Part shown: one piece after another, positions 22,906 through 58,730 of the stretch
How the letters are laid out: each line of letters opens with the position of its first letter
Position numbering within the stretch: position 1 is the first letter of the stretch
Assembly (NCBI GenBank): GCA_947247005.1
Contig: OX365947.1
Coordinates: forward strand, 1,254,530 to 1,318,529
Length of the DNA: 64,000 nucleotides
Direction of reading: 5' to 3'
DNA from: Spisula solida
Lineage: Eukaryota > Mollusca > Bivalvia > Venerida > Mactridae
Notes under the pieces: model-generated
What the model was told of the DNA's origin: nothing
Databases searched by the model: none
Seen by the model: only the letters and a program-made list of their open reading frames with translations
Translations under genes and position numbers: made by a program

Positions 22906-25175
22906 ACATGTATAGATCGGTGTTAAAATCTTGATATCATGTCAGAAGACAGAAACAAAGAACGACAAATGTTTCCATTTTAAAGGGAGACAATCTTCAT
23001 AAAAATCTGACTGACCGGTGAAGACATAAAAAGATGACAACGAAAACAATAGAATTCTGTGCCAACTTTTTTGACTGTCCAAAAGTCAGATTTCTATTTG
23101 GATTGTCTCCCTTGGATTTAAGAGTGATTTAGCAAAATACTGACGTAAATGCGCCATTTAGCATCGTATATTGTACCCAATTAGAATAAAATGATTTACT
23201 AATAAAATGAAACTCTTTTATTAACATTTATGTGTTTAATATCGAGATTTACCTCAGATTAGCTTTATTTCTAAGGGAGACAATCCAAACAAAAAATGGT
23301 CATTTTCTTATGTGTGCACCGGGCTATTTTGTCTCTATAAATTGTCTCCCTTCTGGTCAGTTTTTTTGTCTCTGTATGAATTGTCTCCCTTTGACATCAA
23401 ATTCCAACGCGTTTGTTTCTATTTGATTGGTCTACTCCTGTATTACATATGAGCAACCGAATCTAGACTAGGACTCAATTATATATATAAACGCAGGTAT
23501 AATCTGGGAAGAATATATACATTTTACGGTCCCTGGTATAATCAATGGTAGAGATATGTTGCGTGCATAAAGTGTCAGTTATTGTCTATTATTCTATAAC
23601 TAGCTATGCCCTGGTGCGACTTGATGTTAATGATGTTATTTGCGCGAATTAAGTCTATAGTCTGGTAAAGTGTTCCAGTTACGGATAGTTTGAAGCACAT
23701 AAGAAAATATCTATATGTGTCAATATTACTTGATGTTTGTTGTCTACAACCGATTTGGAATTTGAACACGTTGAATTTGATGACGTTGGTTTAGTTCCAT
23801 GATGTCATTAGCGGGATAACAGAGATAAGCGCCAGCCTATAAAACCTACCACGCATGTTAATTAAACATGCGTCAACCTACCAACTATCTCCCGTGTAAC
23901 TTAACGTCCTCAAAATTGACCATTTTGTGACAAATAAAACTTTTATGGGTTTAGTCCTACAAGCACAGGCTTTACTTTTTCTGAAAGCTTAGACTGTGCT
24001 TATTGACTGTCCTTATTTGTATTCATATATTTTGTTTGTAACTTACATGAAACGTACGTTGCAACAAACTATTATTCTGCTAATTGATTTTTTTTTCATT
24101 TTTATGTGCACATTTTGATGGGAAGGAATTAAATATGCAATATTTCTCAGGACAATACAAATGTTGACCATAATTTTACTGCAGCTGTATTTAAGTCTGT
24201 CTGGTCAGTATACATAATATATATTATATATACACGTAGTTACTGAGTTTTAGTTGTTACACGTTAGCACACACATGCTATTTCGGTTCTAATACAGTTG
24301 CCAATCTTTGCTATCTACATGTACATGTAAAGTCTCTTGTTAAACAGGAGTTGTATGTAATTTTTAATCATTACAGCCAAATAATTATAAAGTATACGTG
24401 TTTGATAAAAACGTAATGAGACACACCAGGAAGTTTTTATCAAATTATTATTTAATTAACGTGCGTGGGCACACGCTGCATTTAATGCCAACCAGGAGCT
24501 GTTCTATAAATAAAAAACTTGAGTTACTAGTATGTTTGCCCTGTGTCAACTAATTAGACGTTAATTTTAATTATATATAATGTAAAACGATGTTTGTTTT
24601 ATTTGATGGTAAAGCATAGAACACTATATTTTACTAAATATGCGTATTTTACATTATAATTATAACAATTGCGTTGGAATTAGATTTCAAAGGGCGACAA
24701 TTTATAGAGACAAAAACTGATCAAAAGGGAGACAATTTATAGAGACAAAACTGACCGGTGCACACATAGAAAAATGACTATTTTTTATTTGGATTGTCTC
24801 CCTTAAAATTAAGTTAATCTGAGGTAAATCTCGATTTAAAACACAGAAAAAGTTAATCAAAGAGTTGCATTTTATTAGCAAACCGTTTTGTTCTGATTGG
24901 GTGCAATATACGATGCTAAATGGCGATTTAACGTCAGTATTTTGCTAAATTACACTTAAATCCAAGGGAGACAACCTCAATAGAAACATGACTTCTGGAC
25001 TGTCAAAAAAGTTGGTATAGAATTCTATTGTTTTCGTGGTCATCTTTTTATGTCTTCACCGGTCAGTGAGATTGTTCAGTAGGATTGTCGCCCTTTAAAA
25101 TTGCAACAGTTTTCGTTCGTTGTTTCTGTCGTCTGATATGATATAAAGATATAACACAGATCTAGATCTATATAT
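22905..25175. repeat. Large inverted repeat, ~0.5-kb arms around a ~1.25-kb spacer
   Basis: Arm 22905-23420 is the reverse complement of 24668-25175: AAGGGAGACAATC / GATTGTCGCCCTT, CTGACCGGTGAAGACAT / ATGTCTTCACCGGTCAG, GAATTCTGTGCCAACTTTTT / AAAAAAGTTGGTATAGAATT, ATTCCAACGC / GCGTTGGAAT. A third, single arm is at 52975-53391. Confidence 0.85.
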
Positions 25176-26665
25176 GGTGACAAATCTAAGTAAAAACTAT
25201 GGAAGCCCGTGCATTTTTCAATTCAGGATTTGGCTTTTATGTGGTCTGTGGTCCTATACTTGTAGACATGCATGTAGGCCTACTATACATATGTGTATTA
25301 AAATGTGCCTGGAACCTATGCGGATGTTCCTGGTACTTCTAACAGTGTCATTTCATGTAAATTTACTGTATGTGTACACTGTCTAGAAGAGTTCCCCTGG
25401 TACTTCTAACAGTGTCATTTTATGTAAATTTACTGTATGTGTACACTGTCTAGAAGAGTTCCCCTGGTACATCTAACAGTGTCATTTTATGTAAATATAC
25501 TGTAAGTGTACGATGTCTAGAAGAGTTCCCCTGGTACTTCTAACAGTGTCATTTCATGTAAATATACTGTAAGTGTACGATGTCTAGAAGAGTTCCCCTG
25601 GTACTTCTAACAGTGTCATTTCATGTAAATATACTGTAAGTGTACGATGTCTAGAAGAGTTCCCCTGGTACATCTAACAGTGTCATTTTATGTAAATTTA
25701 CTGTTTGTGTACACTGTCTAGAAGAGTTCCCCTGGTACTTCTAACAGTGTCATTTTATGTAAATTTACTGTTTGTGTACACTGTCTAGAAGAGTTCCCCT
25801 GGTACTTCTAACAGTGTCATTTTATGTAAATATACTGTAAGTGTACGATGTCTAGAAGAGTTCCCCTGGTACTTAACAGGACGCCAACAAGCAGGTTTCA
25901 GTTTTATTTATTAAAGCACCTGTTTTTATTTAGCATTTTTATTTAGCATTTATCTCAAAAACATATGATAACGACACTAATATATTTAATCATGACCATT
26001 TGATTTACTAACCTCAGCTACTAGTTCTAAGCAATACGGCATATTCTAATGATGACAAATATTCTGAGTATTCTTTGTGATGACCAACCTACCTGCTTAG
26101 TTTGGAGATCCTTAAAGGGTAACGGTAATTCAAACGATACATTACTGCAAGGCTGTGTAGATTCTTTCACTCAATGTTCGTGCATGGGCTTTTCCTAGTG
26201 AAGGATTATAATGGCCACCACTTTCCAACCCCAGGATGCACGCATGTACATTATACTGTATAAGTTGACTCTACTGGTCTGAAAGTTTGGCATCATCGAT
26301 CACTTCCGCTTCCTACGTTCTACTGCACTGCATTAAGTCTCAGAAAGTTTTGGGAGTGTGTACATGCAACTCTTTGGGTAATTTTGGTTCCGTGTGCAAT
26401 TTGTTTTATCTCAATTTGAAATTTGTTTCCCAGTTAGGTGCCATGTAATCTTCATGTATAATGCCTTGGTGCGCCTTAAAACAATATCGATTGTTGCAGT
26501 CATTTACAAGACCCTCTTCTATCAAGTTGTCATTCAACCAGTAACGCTCTACTCACTAACTCACAGTTTTGGAATGGTTGCGATTCCCGGGTGGTCTAAT
26601 GTGTCCGCACGTTGCTAGGCGATGATAGACCTATATACAACACAACACAATCAATACATTTTATA
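23901..26665. repeat. Paralogous repeat domain, copy 1
   Basis: Matches 52326-53391 plus 59164-60524 in the same order (TAACGTCCTCAAAATTGA, CAGGAGCTGTTCTATAAATA, AACACAGATCTAGATC, CACTGTCTAGAAGAGTTCC type units, GGAATGGTTGCGATTCCCGG). It lacks the 5.8-kb insertion. No gene found in it. Confidence 0.85.
25329..25870. repeat. 67-bp x8 tandem array
   Basis: CCTGGTAC recurs every 67 bp (25329, 25396, 25463 ... 25865). Units contain TCTAACAGTGTCATTT and GTCTAGAAGAGTTCC. The paralogous copy at 59467-59540 has a single unit. Confidence 0.95.
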
Positions 26666-26684
26666 CATTAATTAAAAATCTTGG

Positions 26685-26805
26685 GCTTTGTCGCCACAAC
26701 AAAGTGAAATTGTACCAATGCAAAGATACGACAAAGTCGACTTTTTCGCATTGTTACATTTTCCCATTTTTGCTTTGTTGTGGCGAAAAAACGGCGTGGC
26801 ATAAA
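26685..26805. repeat. Imperfect inverted repeat around TTTGTCGCCACAACAAAG
   Basis: GGGCTTTGTCGCCACAACAAAG pairs with CTTTGTTGTGGCGAAAAAAC; a TACGACAAAGTCGAC lies inside. Palindromic MITE remnant. Confidence 0.65.
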
Positions 26806-27280
26806 TCAGCCACCATACTTTCTAACTTTCGTGGAAAACAGGAAGCTGAATGCTTATCATGTGATTAGTTTCAACCAATCATATTCCGCACAGTATCTTT
26901 AATTGCTAATGACTAGAGAGATAACTGCGATAGACTGATTCGAATAGACCTGTACTATTAGTCTCCCTTGGAAATGAACAAAAAACTTCAGCTTGAATGA
27001 GATGCTCTTCACTACCACCAGATTTCATTGATGTCAAGGTCTAGGAAGGGGTCCAACATGTGATCAGAGGTTGTAGGGTAAATGTCCCCTGGTAGGGGGT
27101 ATAGGGCGAAGCCCCACCCCCGACACCACCACCGAGAAATATATACCTTCTCAAAGTAAAAACTGATTCAAAATCTATACATGTTCCTTGGACGGACAAG
27201 CCAAATGACTCTTTTATAAAAGGTTAGAAAGACTGTAAATTTTACACTAAAGTTGCATAAAATACTGTTAGCCTACATTA

Positions 27281-27732
27281 ACAAGAGCTGTCAACAAACA
27301 GCGCGCTGCACTATGTGCAGCGCCATGCTAGGATAGTATAATCATTATATATTCAAAACAAAATGCTTCATAACAGCAGCATTATCCTCTGCTGTGCAGA
27401 GTTTGGGGTTTCTATGTCAAAAAAGGCTGATAATTAGGACAAAAATTGGTAACTTGGAAGATATTAGAGGTTAAAAAACTTGTACTTAAAATTTAACATT
27501 TGCATTTCTAAGGGGGCATAATTTCAACAAAATGCTTGATAGAGTTACCTACCCCTGTGTAGGGGTTGGGGTCATTATGGTGAACTAGTATGCACAGTAT
27601 CAAAACTATATGTCAATGCACTTTGAAAATATTAGAGGTTAAAAAACCTGTACCTAAACTTTAACGTAAGCATAATGCCGGCGCTCGGGTGAGTGCAATA
27701 GTTCCCCTTATTCTACGAATAGTGGAGCTTAA
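27281..27732. mobile_element. Non-autonomous element with ACAAGAGCTGTC start
   Basis: Begins ACAAGAGCTGTCAACAAACA and GCGCTGCACTATGTGCAGCG and ends CTATTCGTAGAA-type hairpin with AGTGGAGCT. A larger relative is 36984-39824. The open frames within are not coding. Confidence 0.7.
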
Positions 27733-28635
27733 AAGTATTCCTTATGTTAATCCAGCCATGAACAGTTGCGACCTTCGTTCTGTGATTAGTGCACTGGATT
27801 TGTAACCTGGCAATCCTTGAGGTCATACCCTTCCATGAAAATCTGACAACACGTCGATTTTCCTTAACAAGTGGAAAAGTTGCTGGTTCCTTATGGGGGT
27901 AACTTCTTGAACGCTTTTTTGCAAAAATCTAAAAAAGTACATGTTTTTTTGTGATATGTAGGCCTCCGGTCCATACACAATAACAGCTGGGAGAAAATGT
28001 ATATTGGTCGCAAGTAGAACTTGTTAGGATACAGTCCAGGAAATCCGGTTATGACATTAAATCTGCTGCCGTATGTAACTATAAAACTTGTTGCGAAACA
28101 GCTTTAAACCAGAATAAATGAATAAACTAACCAACCATGAAACATAAATACAAATACATCAATTAAGATTTCATCAAATTTAATCAATAAAGTATATTTA
28201 TTATATAATAATACAAATATTATAAAATTATTTCTAGCTCAATCTATATTGTACACTCTAGGTTAATATTATATATCCACATTTCAAATCTTTAGTAAAA
28301 ATGTAAGCTTTATCAATACCAGCACATTTTTGTCAAAGCATAATTTTTATAATACGTATATAGCAAATACAACACATATTCCAATTAACATAAAGTCATT
28401 TGAGTAACAAGTACACTGGTGATATAGTGAAAAATCCCTTAAAAATCAAAACCATCTTAACAATTAGACCATCTCACTAGTAATAAGGCTATATTAAGCT
28501 AATATTGGCTATGTTAGAATCGAAATAAAAAAAATTATCTGAGTTTTATCATAGAATAAAGCATGGTCACTTAAAGTCTTGTGCCATGCACATGTGATTT
28601 AACAACTACGCATCTGAACCTATGTTTATTATAGG

Positions 28636-28790
28636 ATTAAACGACCATTTATTGACGTTCACTGATGTGTAAACACCCGATCTGAAGCAACACATTGAGT
28701 AAAGCCCAAAAGGGGCTTTATGTTAAATGTGTGCCTTCGGATTGGGTGTTTACACATCAGTGAACGTCAGCAAATGGTCGTTGAATCCTT
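28636..28790. mobile_element. Palindromic MITE
   Basis: Arms AACGACCATTTATTGACGTT and CACTGATGTGTAAACACCC pair with GGGTGTTTACACATCAGTG and AACGTCAGCAAATGGTCGTT around AAAGCCCAAAAGGGGCTTT. Confidence 0.9.
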
Positions 28791-29234
28791 ATAATTCCAA
28801 ACTGACATGAAAACATTGAATTTTTTCCCGTGCTTTTTAAAAATAATAGCTTGATTTAATGACGTCGTAAACGTGACGTCACCATAACGTGACGTTTGGT
28901 GAATTACGTTAGCTAAATAAAATATGTTTAAACGCTCTGTTCATTACGTAAACACATAATCAGGGGATAAACAAACAGGGAGTAATGTTCTATGTCAAAA
29001 TTAAGCTATAAGAGCTTGTACAGCTGTGATGGGCCTTTGCAGTTTGACTTATTCCACACATATTCGTCTAGATCGTTTACGTCAGTAATGTCCGAGGGTC
29101 CCGATTGGCAAAAACGGAGGTTTACTGATGTGTTAACGTTACGTCTTATCCAATCAGAATGCAGGGATTTGCTGACTTTGGAATTACATGTATAATATTG
29201 TATTATATCTTAAATAGAAGGCAATGCTACTCCA

Positions 29235-29240
29235 TTTATT
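29235..29240 (-). promoter_or_regulatory. Poly(A) signal of the PECR gene
   Basis: TTTATT on the plus strand (AATAAA on the minus strand) lies 68 bases past the PECR stop codon. Confidence 0.5.
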
Positions 29241-29307
29241 ACAGATTCAAACTTTGTTCGCTTGAGTAACAATAAAGAAATACATGTATGTAACATTATA
29301 TATGATA

Positions 29308-51360
<22,053 letters not shown>

Positions 51361-51855
51361 TTAGAACTAGGTGCATGGTATATTAAACAGGACAAGTGAG
51401 ATTAAATTTACTAAGCAATAGAATTTCAAAAATCGATTAAAGTAATTAGAAATATGCATCCATTCTGTTTTAGACAAATCCAAGTCAAATCGAGATTACC
51501 AGAAATGTTCATTCTTTCCTCACTCAATTGTGCTGTGGAATAGTCCGCCTAGTCACGTGGCAATCACAGCTACATACATGCTACTAATCAATCGTTGTTT
51601 ATACATTTTTCTTCTTCTTTTTACTTAAGTTGTTTTGACTGCTAATTAAACTGGGTTTTTTCCTAAACTGAGATTGGAACCCTCAGTTATGGTCTATCAA
51701 TCAATACTCTAATCTATTTCTGTTCTTGTAACGTCGCGCATAAATTGCCCTTTAAATTGTTCCACGTCTTTATCACGATATCAGGGGAAACTGTCTCCCT
51801 TATTACAAACCACAAAGGGACCAAGATGGCTGTAAACATATATCATCACTTTGCA

Positions 51856-52325
51856 GTGGCGTAACTTCCTATAGGCCATAATAGGCCGAGGCCTACACTT
51901 TTTCACAGAAAGTCAAACAAATAAAAATGCCAAAAATGCAAAAAAAATCAATGGGGATATGAGTCGCATAGTATAGGAGTGTCAAACTCACCGATACTGT
52001 TATTGATATTTAGTCTAAAAACAGCCCAGAGAACACACACGACAGAATATAATTTCAAAAAATTCGGGGAACATGTCCCCGAAACGTCATATAATAAGGA
52101 AATCTATATTTTTATGGAATCTAGACAATACTGTTGATTCCTACTTGTGTGATTTTTCGTTCATGTTAATGATTTAGATATTCAATAGTTGAGAGTCGTA
52201 GTTCTTTTTTTTTAGTCTGAAAACGGCTAAGAATGCACCTGCGACGATATAGAAATTTAAAAAATTCCCGGACCCCCTAAAATAACGTGACCTACACGTT
52301 GATTTTGACTAAGCTACGCCCCTGT
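51856..52325. mobile_element. hAT-like element remnant
   Basis: CAGTGGCGTAACTTCC at the left and GCTACGCCCCTG at the right are typical hAT-type inverted ends. The right end abuts the start of the duplicated repeat domain. No transposase is seen. Confidence 0.65.
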
Positions 52326-54385
52326 TAACGTCCTCAAAATTGATCATTTTGTGACAAATAAAACTTTCGTGGGTTTAGTACTGCCAAAGACCTAAATATG
52401 TTAGATCTTTGGTCCTGCCAGCTCAAGCTTTACTTTTTCTTGAAGCTTAGACTATGCTTATCGACTGTCCTTATTTGTATTAATTTATTTTGAGTGTAAC
52501 TTTCATAAAACAGACAAACAAACAGGGGATTTTCTAATGCTATATGTGTATGCATTTATAAATTGCAATGTCTGTATGCATGTTCGCACGTATGCATGTA
52601 TGTATGTATATTATACTATAGTATGATTCATTTACAGTTATATTACATGTTGTACGGTAGTATGTGGGATGCCCTCGACCCACATCTACCTATTGACGAG
52701 GAAAATAAAATTATCTCCCCTGAAAAAAAAAACTTTCATAAAACAGGAGCTGTTCTATAAATAAAAACAACTTGTTATCTATGCCCTGTGCCAACTTATT
52801 AGACGTGTAACATAAATTTCTACAATAATTGGTAGCAAATGAACACAACGTTAATTTTAATTATATAAATTATAATAAAAAATGGTGTTTTGTTTTATTT
52901 GATGGTAAAGCATAGAACACTATATTTTACTAAATATATATTCGGCGTATTTTACATTTTAATTATAACAATTGCGTTGGAATTAGATTTCAAAGGGCGA
53001 CAATTTATAGAGACAAAAACCCTTATCAAAAGGGAGACAATTTATAGAGACAAAACTGACCGGTGCACATATAGAAAAATGACAATTTTTTATTTGGATT
53101 GTCTCCCTTAGAAATTCAGTTAATCTGAGGTAAATCTTGATTTAAAACACAGAAAATGGTAGCTAAAGAGTTCCATTTTACTAATAAACCGTTTAATTCT
53201 GATTGGGTACAATATACGATGCTAAATGGCGCTTTAACGTCAGTATTTTGCTAAATGACACTTAAATCCAAGGGAGACAACCTCAATAAAAACATGACTT
53301 TTGGACTGTCAAAAAGGTTGGTATAGAATTCTATTGTTTTCATGGTCATCTTTTTATGTCTTCATCGGTCAGTGAGATTTTTCAGTAGGATCACCCCGTG
53401 TACCCCGATAAGACGTGCTAGCCTGAATACTGCTGTGTTAGCCTACCGCAAAAATTTCAACATTCAAGAGGTTAGGTATTTTGTGCGTGTTTCAATTATT
53501 TCGTGTCTACACCAGTAAAACGAAGAACGTGTACATGTGCAGTGGTTCTTCCTCGACATGAAGATGTGTTTTTTTCGATCTCAAACGTCACATTATATTT
53601 TAAACTTAATAAATTTGTCAAAAAGTCAGAAGTTTGGTCTTTAAAAAATAATTAAAAATACTTATAGACCGCGGAGAAAGTTCAAATTTCATGAATATGT
53701 AGTGAAATAATAGTAGCATATTTATTCGCATTGATTTATGCACTGGTATCATTATCTTTCTTGAAAATGACAGGTTTTCCGCGCTTGGTGGCATAAAATG
53801 GATAGTGCACGAGTTATATGGTGAAATTGTCTAGATACTGCCCGAGTCGTAGATGAATACTGCCCTTGTTGCTCACAGTTTTAATGTTTTAGGACTGAAA
53901 ACAACATTTTCACGACACAATTTTCATACAACAATTCTTGTCTATCTATATTAAACATGTATTTAGTTTTAAGTGCATTGATCTGCTGAATTTAATATAA
54001 ATCCCCATATAATATACTGTCTAAATCCCGTGTACCATTTTCTTAGTTACACCACACATATACCAAGGTATCTTCGCATGGACGTATATATCAAATGCGT
54101 TCGTTCTTTGCTTTTTATTTCACAGAAGCGCTATTTGTGCATTTTCCGTTTATGTAACGAGTGTTATTTTTATCAATTTACCATTTATTTAAAGCAAATC
54201 GGCATGTAAAGATACCTTTAACCATTCCTATAAATCAGAAAAATATGGCCTAGATAATATAGACGTACACATACATATAGCAAAATTGTCAATAAGAGTA
54301 TAAAGATCTTGTCTATATCAACCAATTATCGGTGTGGTGTAATGCAGTCACATTGATCCTGTTTACGAAACCTTTTTAGGGGTTG

Positions 54386-54480
54386 TTGCAATGGCTGAGC
54401 GGTCTAATAAGTTAGTACGTCGCTTGATCACAAGTGGTTTGCAGTTTGAACCTTACATTTTAGAATCACATAGACGCCCC
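54386..54480 (+). repeat. tRNA-like SINE head
   Basis: GCAATGGCTGAGCGGTCTAA (A box) and GGTTTGCAGTTTGAACC (B box) at tRNA-Leu/Ser-like spacing, but acceptor-stem pairing is missing. Confidence 0.45.
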
Positions 54481-54984
54481 GTTTCACGAATTAGTATCCA
54501 ATAAGTACCATGAGGTTTCAGTACTCTGAATTAACAAATATAAAGAAACCATTATCGTGGGTTAGATCGCAGCTTATCTGTTCAAGCGTTTATGAGAAAC
54601 TCGTAAACGCTTAATCACTGACACTCAATTTAACAACTCGCTAGTGACGTTTTTTCCATTCCCAAAATTATTTAATGTTTGTCTTCCACTAGACATCAAA
54701 CTGGAATCCAGAAAACAAATGCCGCAAGGCTACTTTCAGTGTACTGCAGCTATTCAGCGGATTTTCGATATGATAATGACAGATCGGACAGGGAATTCAG
54801 GACTAAACGGAAACAGCTGGGCACGAAACTCACTGTGGTGCCTACAGGTAGGACACGCGCTTGGAGATATATAGGTCCGGGTTCAATTACCGTCTGCGCC
54901 ACTGCTCATTTTCTCGGAGCAAAATTAACCAATAATGTTCAACTCGACCAAGCTGTGAATTGGTACCTGTGAGGGTGGTGTTTG

Positions 54985-57900
54985 TTCATGTTCATAGTCT
55001 TGGTCGTCGCATCTCGATGTTGTCTTCACACAAACCAGGAGAGAAGTAGTCTCCATATAAGGACTCGAGCGCAGGTTTCCTTAGGTAGCCCAATGCCTAG
55101 GGGAAGTTAAATGTCGAAGGGTAGCTTGATTGCTGAAGGAGGCCCTCGAAAACTGGTAACTAAACGTAACATAACAGACAACAACAAAACACGCAACAAA
55201 CGGGATTTATCCTTTCAATTATCCTCTTGTTGAACGCCTCATGTCATCTCCGTTTGTATGAAATCTGCCATTTGCAAAAATGTCTGATTATGAGACAAAT
55301 GTAAAGTAAGTGCTATTATATAATTATACATCATGTATTTCCACTGCGGTATACCGTAAACCGGATATTGCTAGTGAATGGGAGTAATGTTATCGATTTT
55401 CGCGACATTATAGTGTTCACTGGGATTAGTTCAGAAACGACTACTTTCTTCATCTCAACTAGGTTTTAATGTATTCGGATATTTTTATAACTTTATAGTA
55501 CGCCATATTATAACAGGTATTTTTCATAGAAGTGTTTAAATTACTCAGTTATTGTCCGCTGCTCACTCGCAAACTTTGCCCACAACACTTTAAATGCGTT
55601 TGAACTGGGCATTCTAGTTATACTGAACTTTAATGTCTTAAGTCCAAATTTCAGAAAAAAATGATTGAACTTCAACAAAGATACACACCAAAATACAAAA
55701 TTAATGTAGATAAGTGCGTGTACAGCGTATTGATATTTACTACATACAGAGTATTGCACATTAGCTCACTCTTATTAAACTAGGAAATCAACCAAAAATA
55801 ATACTTAGTACCAATTTAACATTATAACTATTTTTATGAACCTCAGAAGAGTGAATTCGAATATTTGAGTGCTGAGTGTAAGTATTGATTGTAATTTTGA
55901 ACAATACAAAAAAGCGTCCATATCATAGTTAAAATAAGTATATCTCAAACTTGTGTACATATACAGTATTACATTTAAAATCTCGAGGGACCCACCTCAG
56001 AATTCGTCATTCCAGCATGTCTTATGTACATGTAGTTTTTACACTCTCCAATTTTCAACATAATTATGCAGACAAAATTAGTACAAGTTTGCAGATCCTT
56101 TATGTTGCATTATATATGATGCACGCTAGAGCCGGTCGGTGGTTGCCATTCAACTGCAAGAAGGCTCATCTACATCTTTGTGTTCATAAAGGCTCAAGAG
56201 TAAATAATTCACTAAATTGATATGAAAATATTCTCAATAAAAATTGAGGTTGCCAGTCAATGAAGATATGTTTTACAACTGATTGACCAATGGGATGGGT
56301 GCACGCAACCAGGAAGTTTCAAGTATACTATTACTTAAAAGTACAATATAAGTAAGATGTCCCAGGCGGTTTACGATAAGCACATATCTTAAAAGAACAA
56401 GTTTGTCAACAAAGGTTGATTGAAATATTTATTAGCACATATAGTTTCCGCCTTCCTCGTTTGTAGATATAATCTAAAAAATAATTTTGACACCTTCATT
56501 AGAACAATTAACAAAAGAAGATGAAACGAGACCATATCCATTTTATTTCCTGTACGACTTCTTTAACATGCGAATACTTTATTTACGCGTGGGACCGTAA
56601 ACTAGTTTTATACCTGATCGGAAGATGAAGTAATTGTAAATTAATATTTTAAGATTTTTCCACAATTTATTTAATCTGGATGCAATGGTTCAGTTCATGT
56701 TGGTTATATGACTAACCGTTCAGAATCCGACCAATATTTAGAAGTTTTGTCAAATTAAATACCTTTTATTCTCTCATTTCATGATTTCATGAAACAAATG
56801 AGGTTAACAAAATGTAACGACATTATCAAGGCTCATAAATATGGTTTTACACTAATGAAATTACAAATACACAAAATACAACGTTGAGTTAGTTACCAAT
56901 AAATACAAGTCAAATAGTTTCCTGCGGCTGATAACTTAGTTGTATTGTTTATGATGTGTTTTTTTTGCAGTTTGGATGCAATTCGAATTTATTCCGGTGT
57001 AAGTTTAAATTTATGTTTCTGTCAAAATAATTCCAATACATGTAACAATACCGATCAATCTAACAACAAATGACATGACGAGATATAAATCGTATTCAGT
57101 TTAAACAAACAAATATCCTCCAATTATTTGGTTGTGTTAAATGTATGTGCCGAACGAATGAACAAATTAAAAATAATTAGAAAAACATTTATCATGTATC
57201 AATACCATGCTTCTGTTAATCTTGCGATGTGTTCTCTACGGGATGTAGTCCATCGCCCACTATATTTATTAATGACCGGGATGATAATGCAGCTGCAGAC
57301 ACCTGCTGTTTAGATTCGTGGTCTTGCGTTCACAGTGAAATTTCGGAATAGTTCTGATTTCTTTGGTAAATAAACTATTGTAATGCGATAAAGACCGATG
57401 TTATCCGCATGGAATAATGGAATAGTCTGGTTCACGACATTCTTACAAAATGCTTCTTTTTTGGATATATTTTTTTGAAATCGTAAACCATCGAGAACAT
57501 GTCACGTGCCCCTCCATGGTCATTTTACTTTTGGCAATCCAATATAACCTGCGGCTCAAGGCCGCAGGTTAAATATATCTGGTCATACCTAGCATTTACT
57601 AAATTTCCGTGAGCAATACTCCGTACACTGAACAGCAATACTCTGTACAACAATGAGCAATACCAATGCAATACTAAAATTCTCAAAATGCACCGTTATT
57701 TATGACTCCGTTCCTGGTAAAACATTAACAACATATTATGCTTGGTCACTGGGATGTTCTTTTGATCGATTCAAATTGTGTAGCTTAACGAGGAATATAA
57801 ACAAAAACATCTTTATTTGACAGACCGAGCATATGTTTTGCGCGAGGAACGATACGAGTTTGGTCTTTTAAATGCCCTTTTAAGCAGTCCCTGGTCGTTT

Positions 57901-58730
57901 TCCGGTAGATACTTTTGTATATAATTTACATTCAACACACACAGAAAGACAAAACAGCGTCTCGGAACTTACCCTGTTGTGCACTTGAAGGTTGCGAAAA
58001 TGGATAACATTACTCACCTTACTAGCAATAGCCGGTGTACTGTATACCGCAGTGTTTCCGCATTCTTGTTGACGGAATAGGCCGGACACATGTATTCAAT
58101 GTTTTTTTTTATATAATATTATCAATAGCCATGCGAATAAATGTGTAGATGGTAGGCCGATAGGCATCGTTCAATCATGAGCGGGCTTGTTAGTACTTCA
58201 AGACAACATACAGCGGGGCTTCTCTTTTACATTTTGGGAGAGCATTGTTAGTAGGGGTTATTATGTCTAGGGGACTAGTGGTTTCAAAATACACATATAG
58301 ACCTACTCGCAAGTAAAGTGACGTGGAAAGTAATTAACGAAAAGTGATATATTGGGTTCGCATGAGCGGATCAAGCAGACGCTCTGTATAGAATGAACAA
58401 TCTGGCTTCTCATGTCTTCAACCCTCATGGTGATAACATGTAGCTCAATGCGCTCTTTACTCGATTTATGTAATTGCTTGTAGATTCTACTCGTAGATTC
58501 TACTCGTAAGTAGACAGACTTACAGTACGATACTGACACCTGTGATTTTACAGGTAACAATGATGCCGAACAATATCATTATATTATTATCTCTAGTAAG
58601 AACTATGTAGATTTCATCCCATGAAAATGTTAAATTATCTATTCCAGGCCTGCATTTATCCATGAAACAAGTATTAAAACAGACAACACAGGCAGTATAA
58701 TAAGTGTTTTACAGATGACATGTGCAGTAT
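54985..58730. other. Interior of the 5.8-kb insertion, no gene recognised
   Basis: Short open frames only. A stem-loop TAACCTGCGGC / GCCGCAGGTTA lies at 57545-57571. Confidence 0.5.

Noticed and set aside
54644..54972. Transposase fragment in the 5.8-kb insertion
   Set aside because: Two overlapping frames of 76 and 97 codons have no catalytic motif that I recognise and run into a tRNA-like repeat.
57545..57571. Rho-independent terminator
   Set aside because: The GC-rich stem-loop looks like one, but the window is eukaryotic and the hairpin lies in a mobile element.
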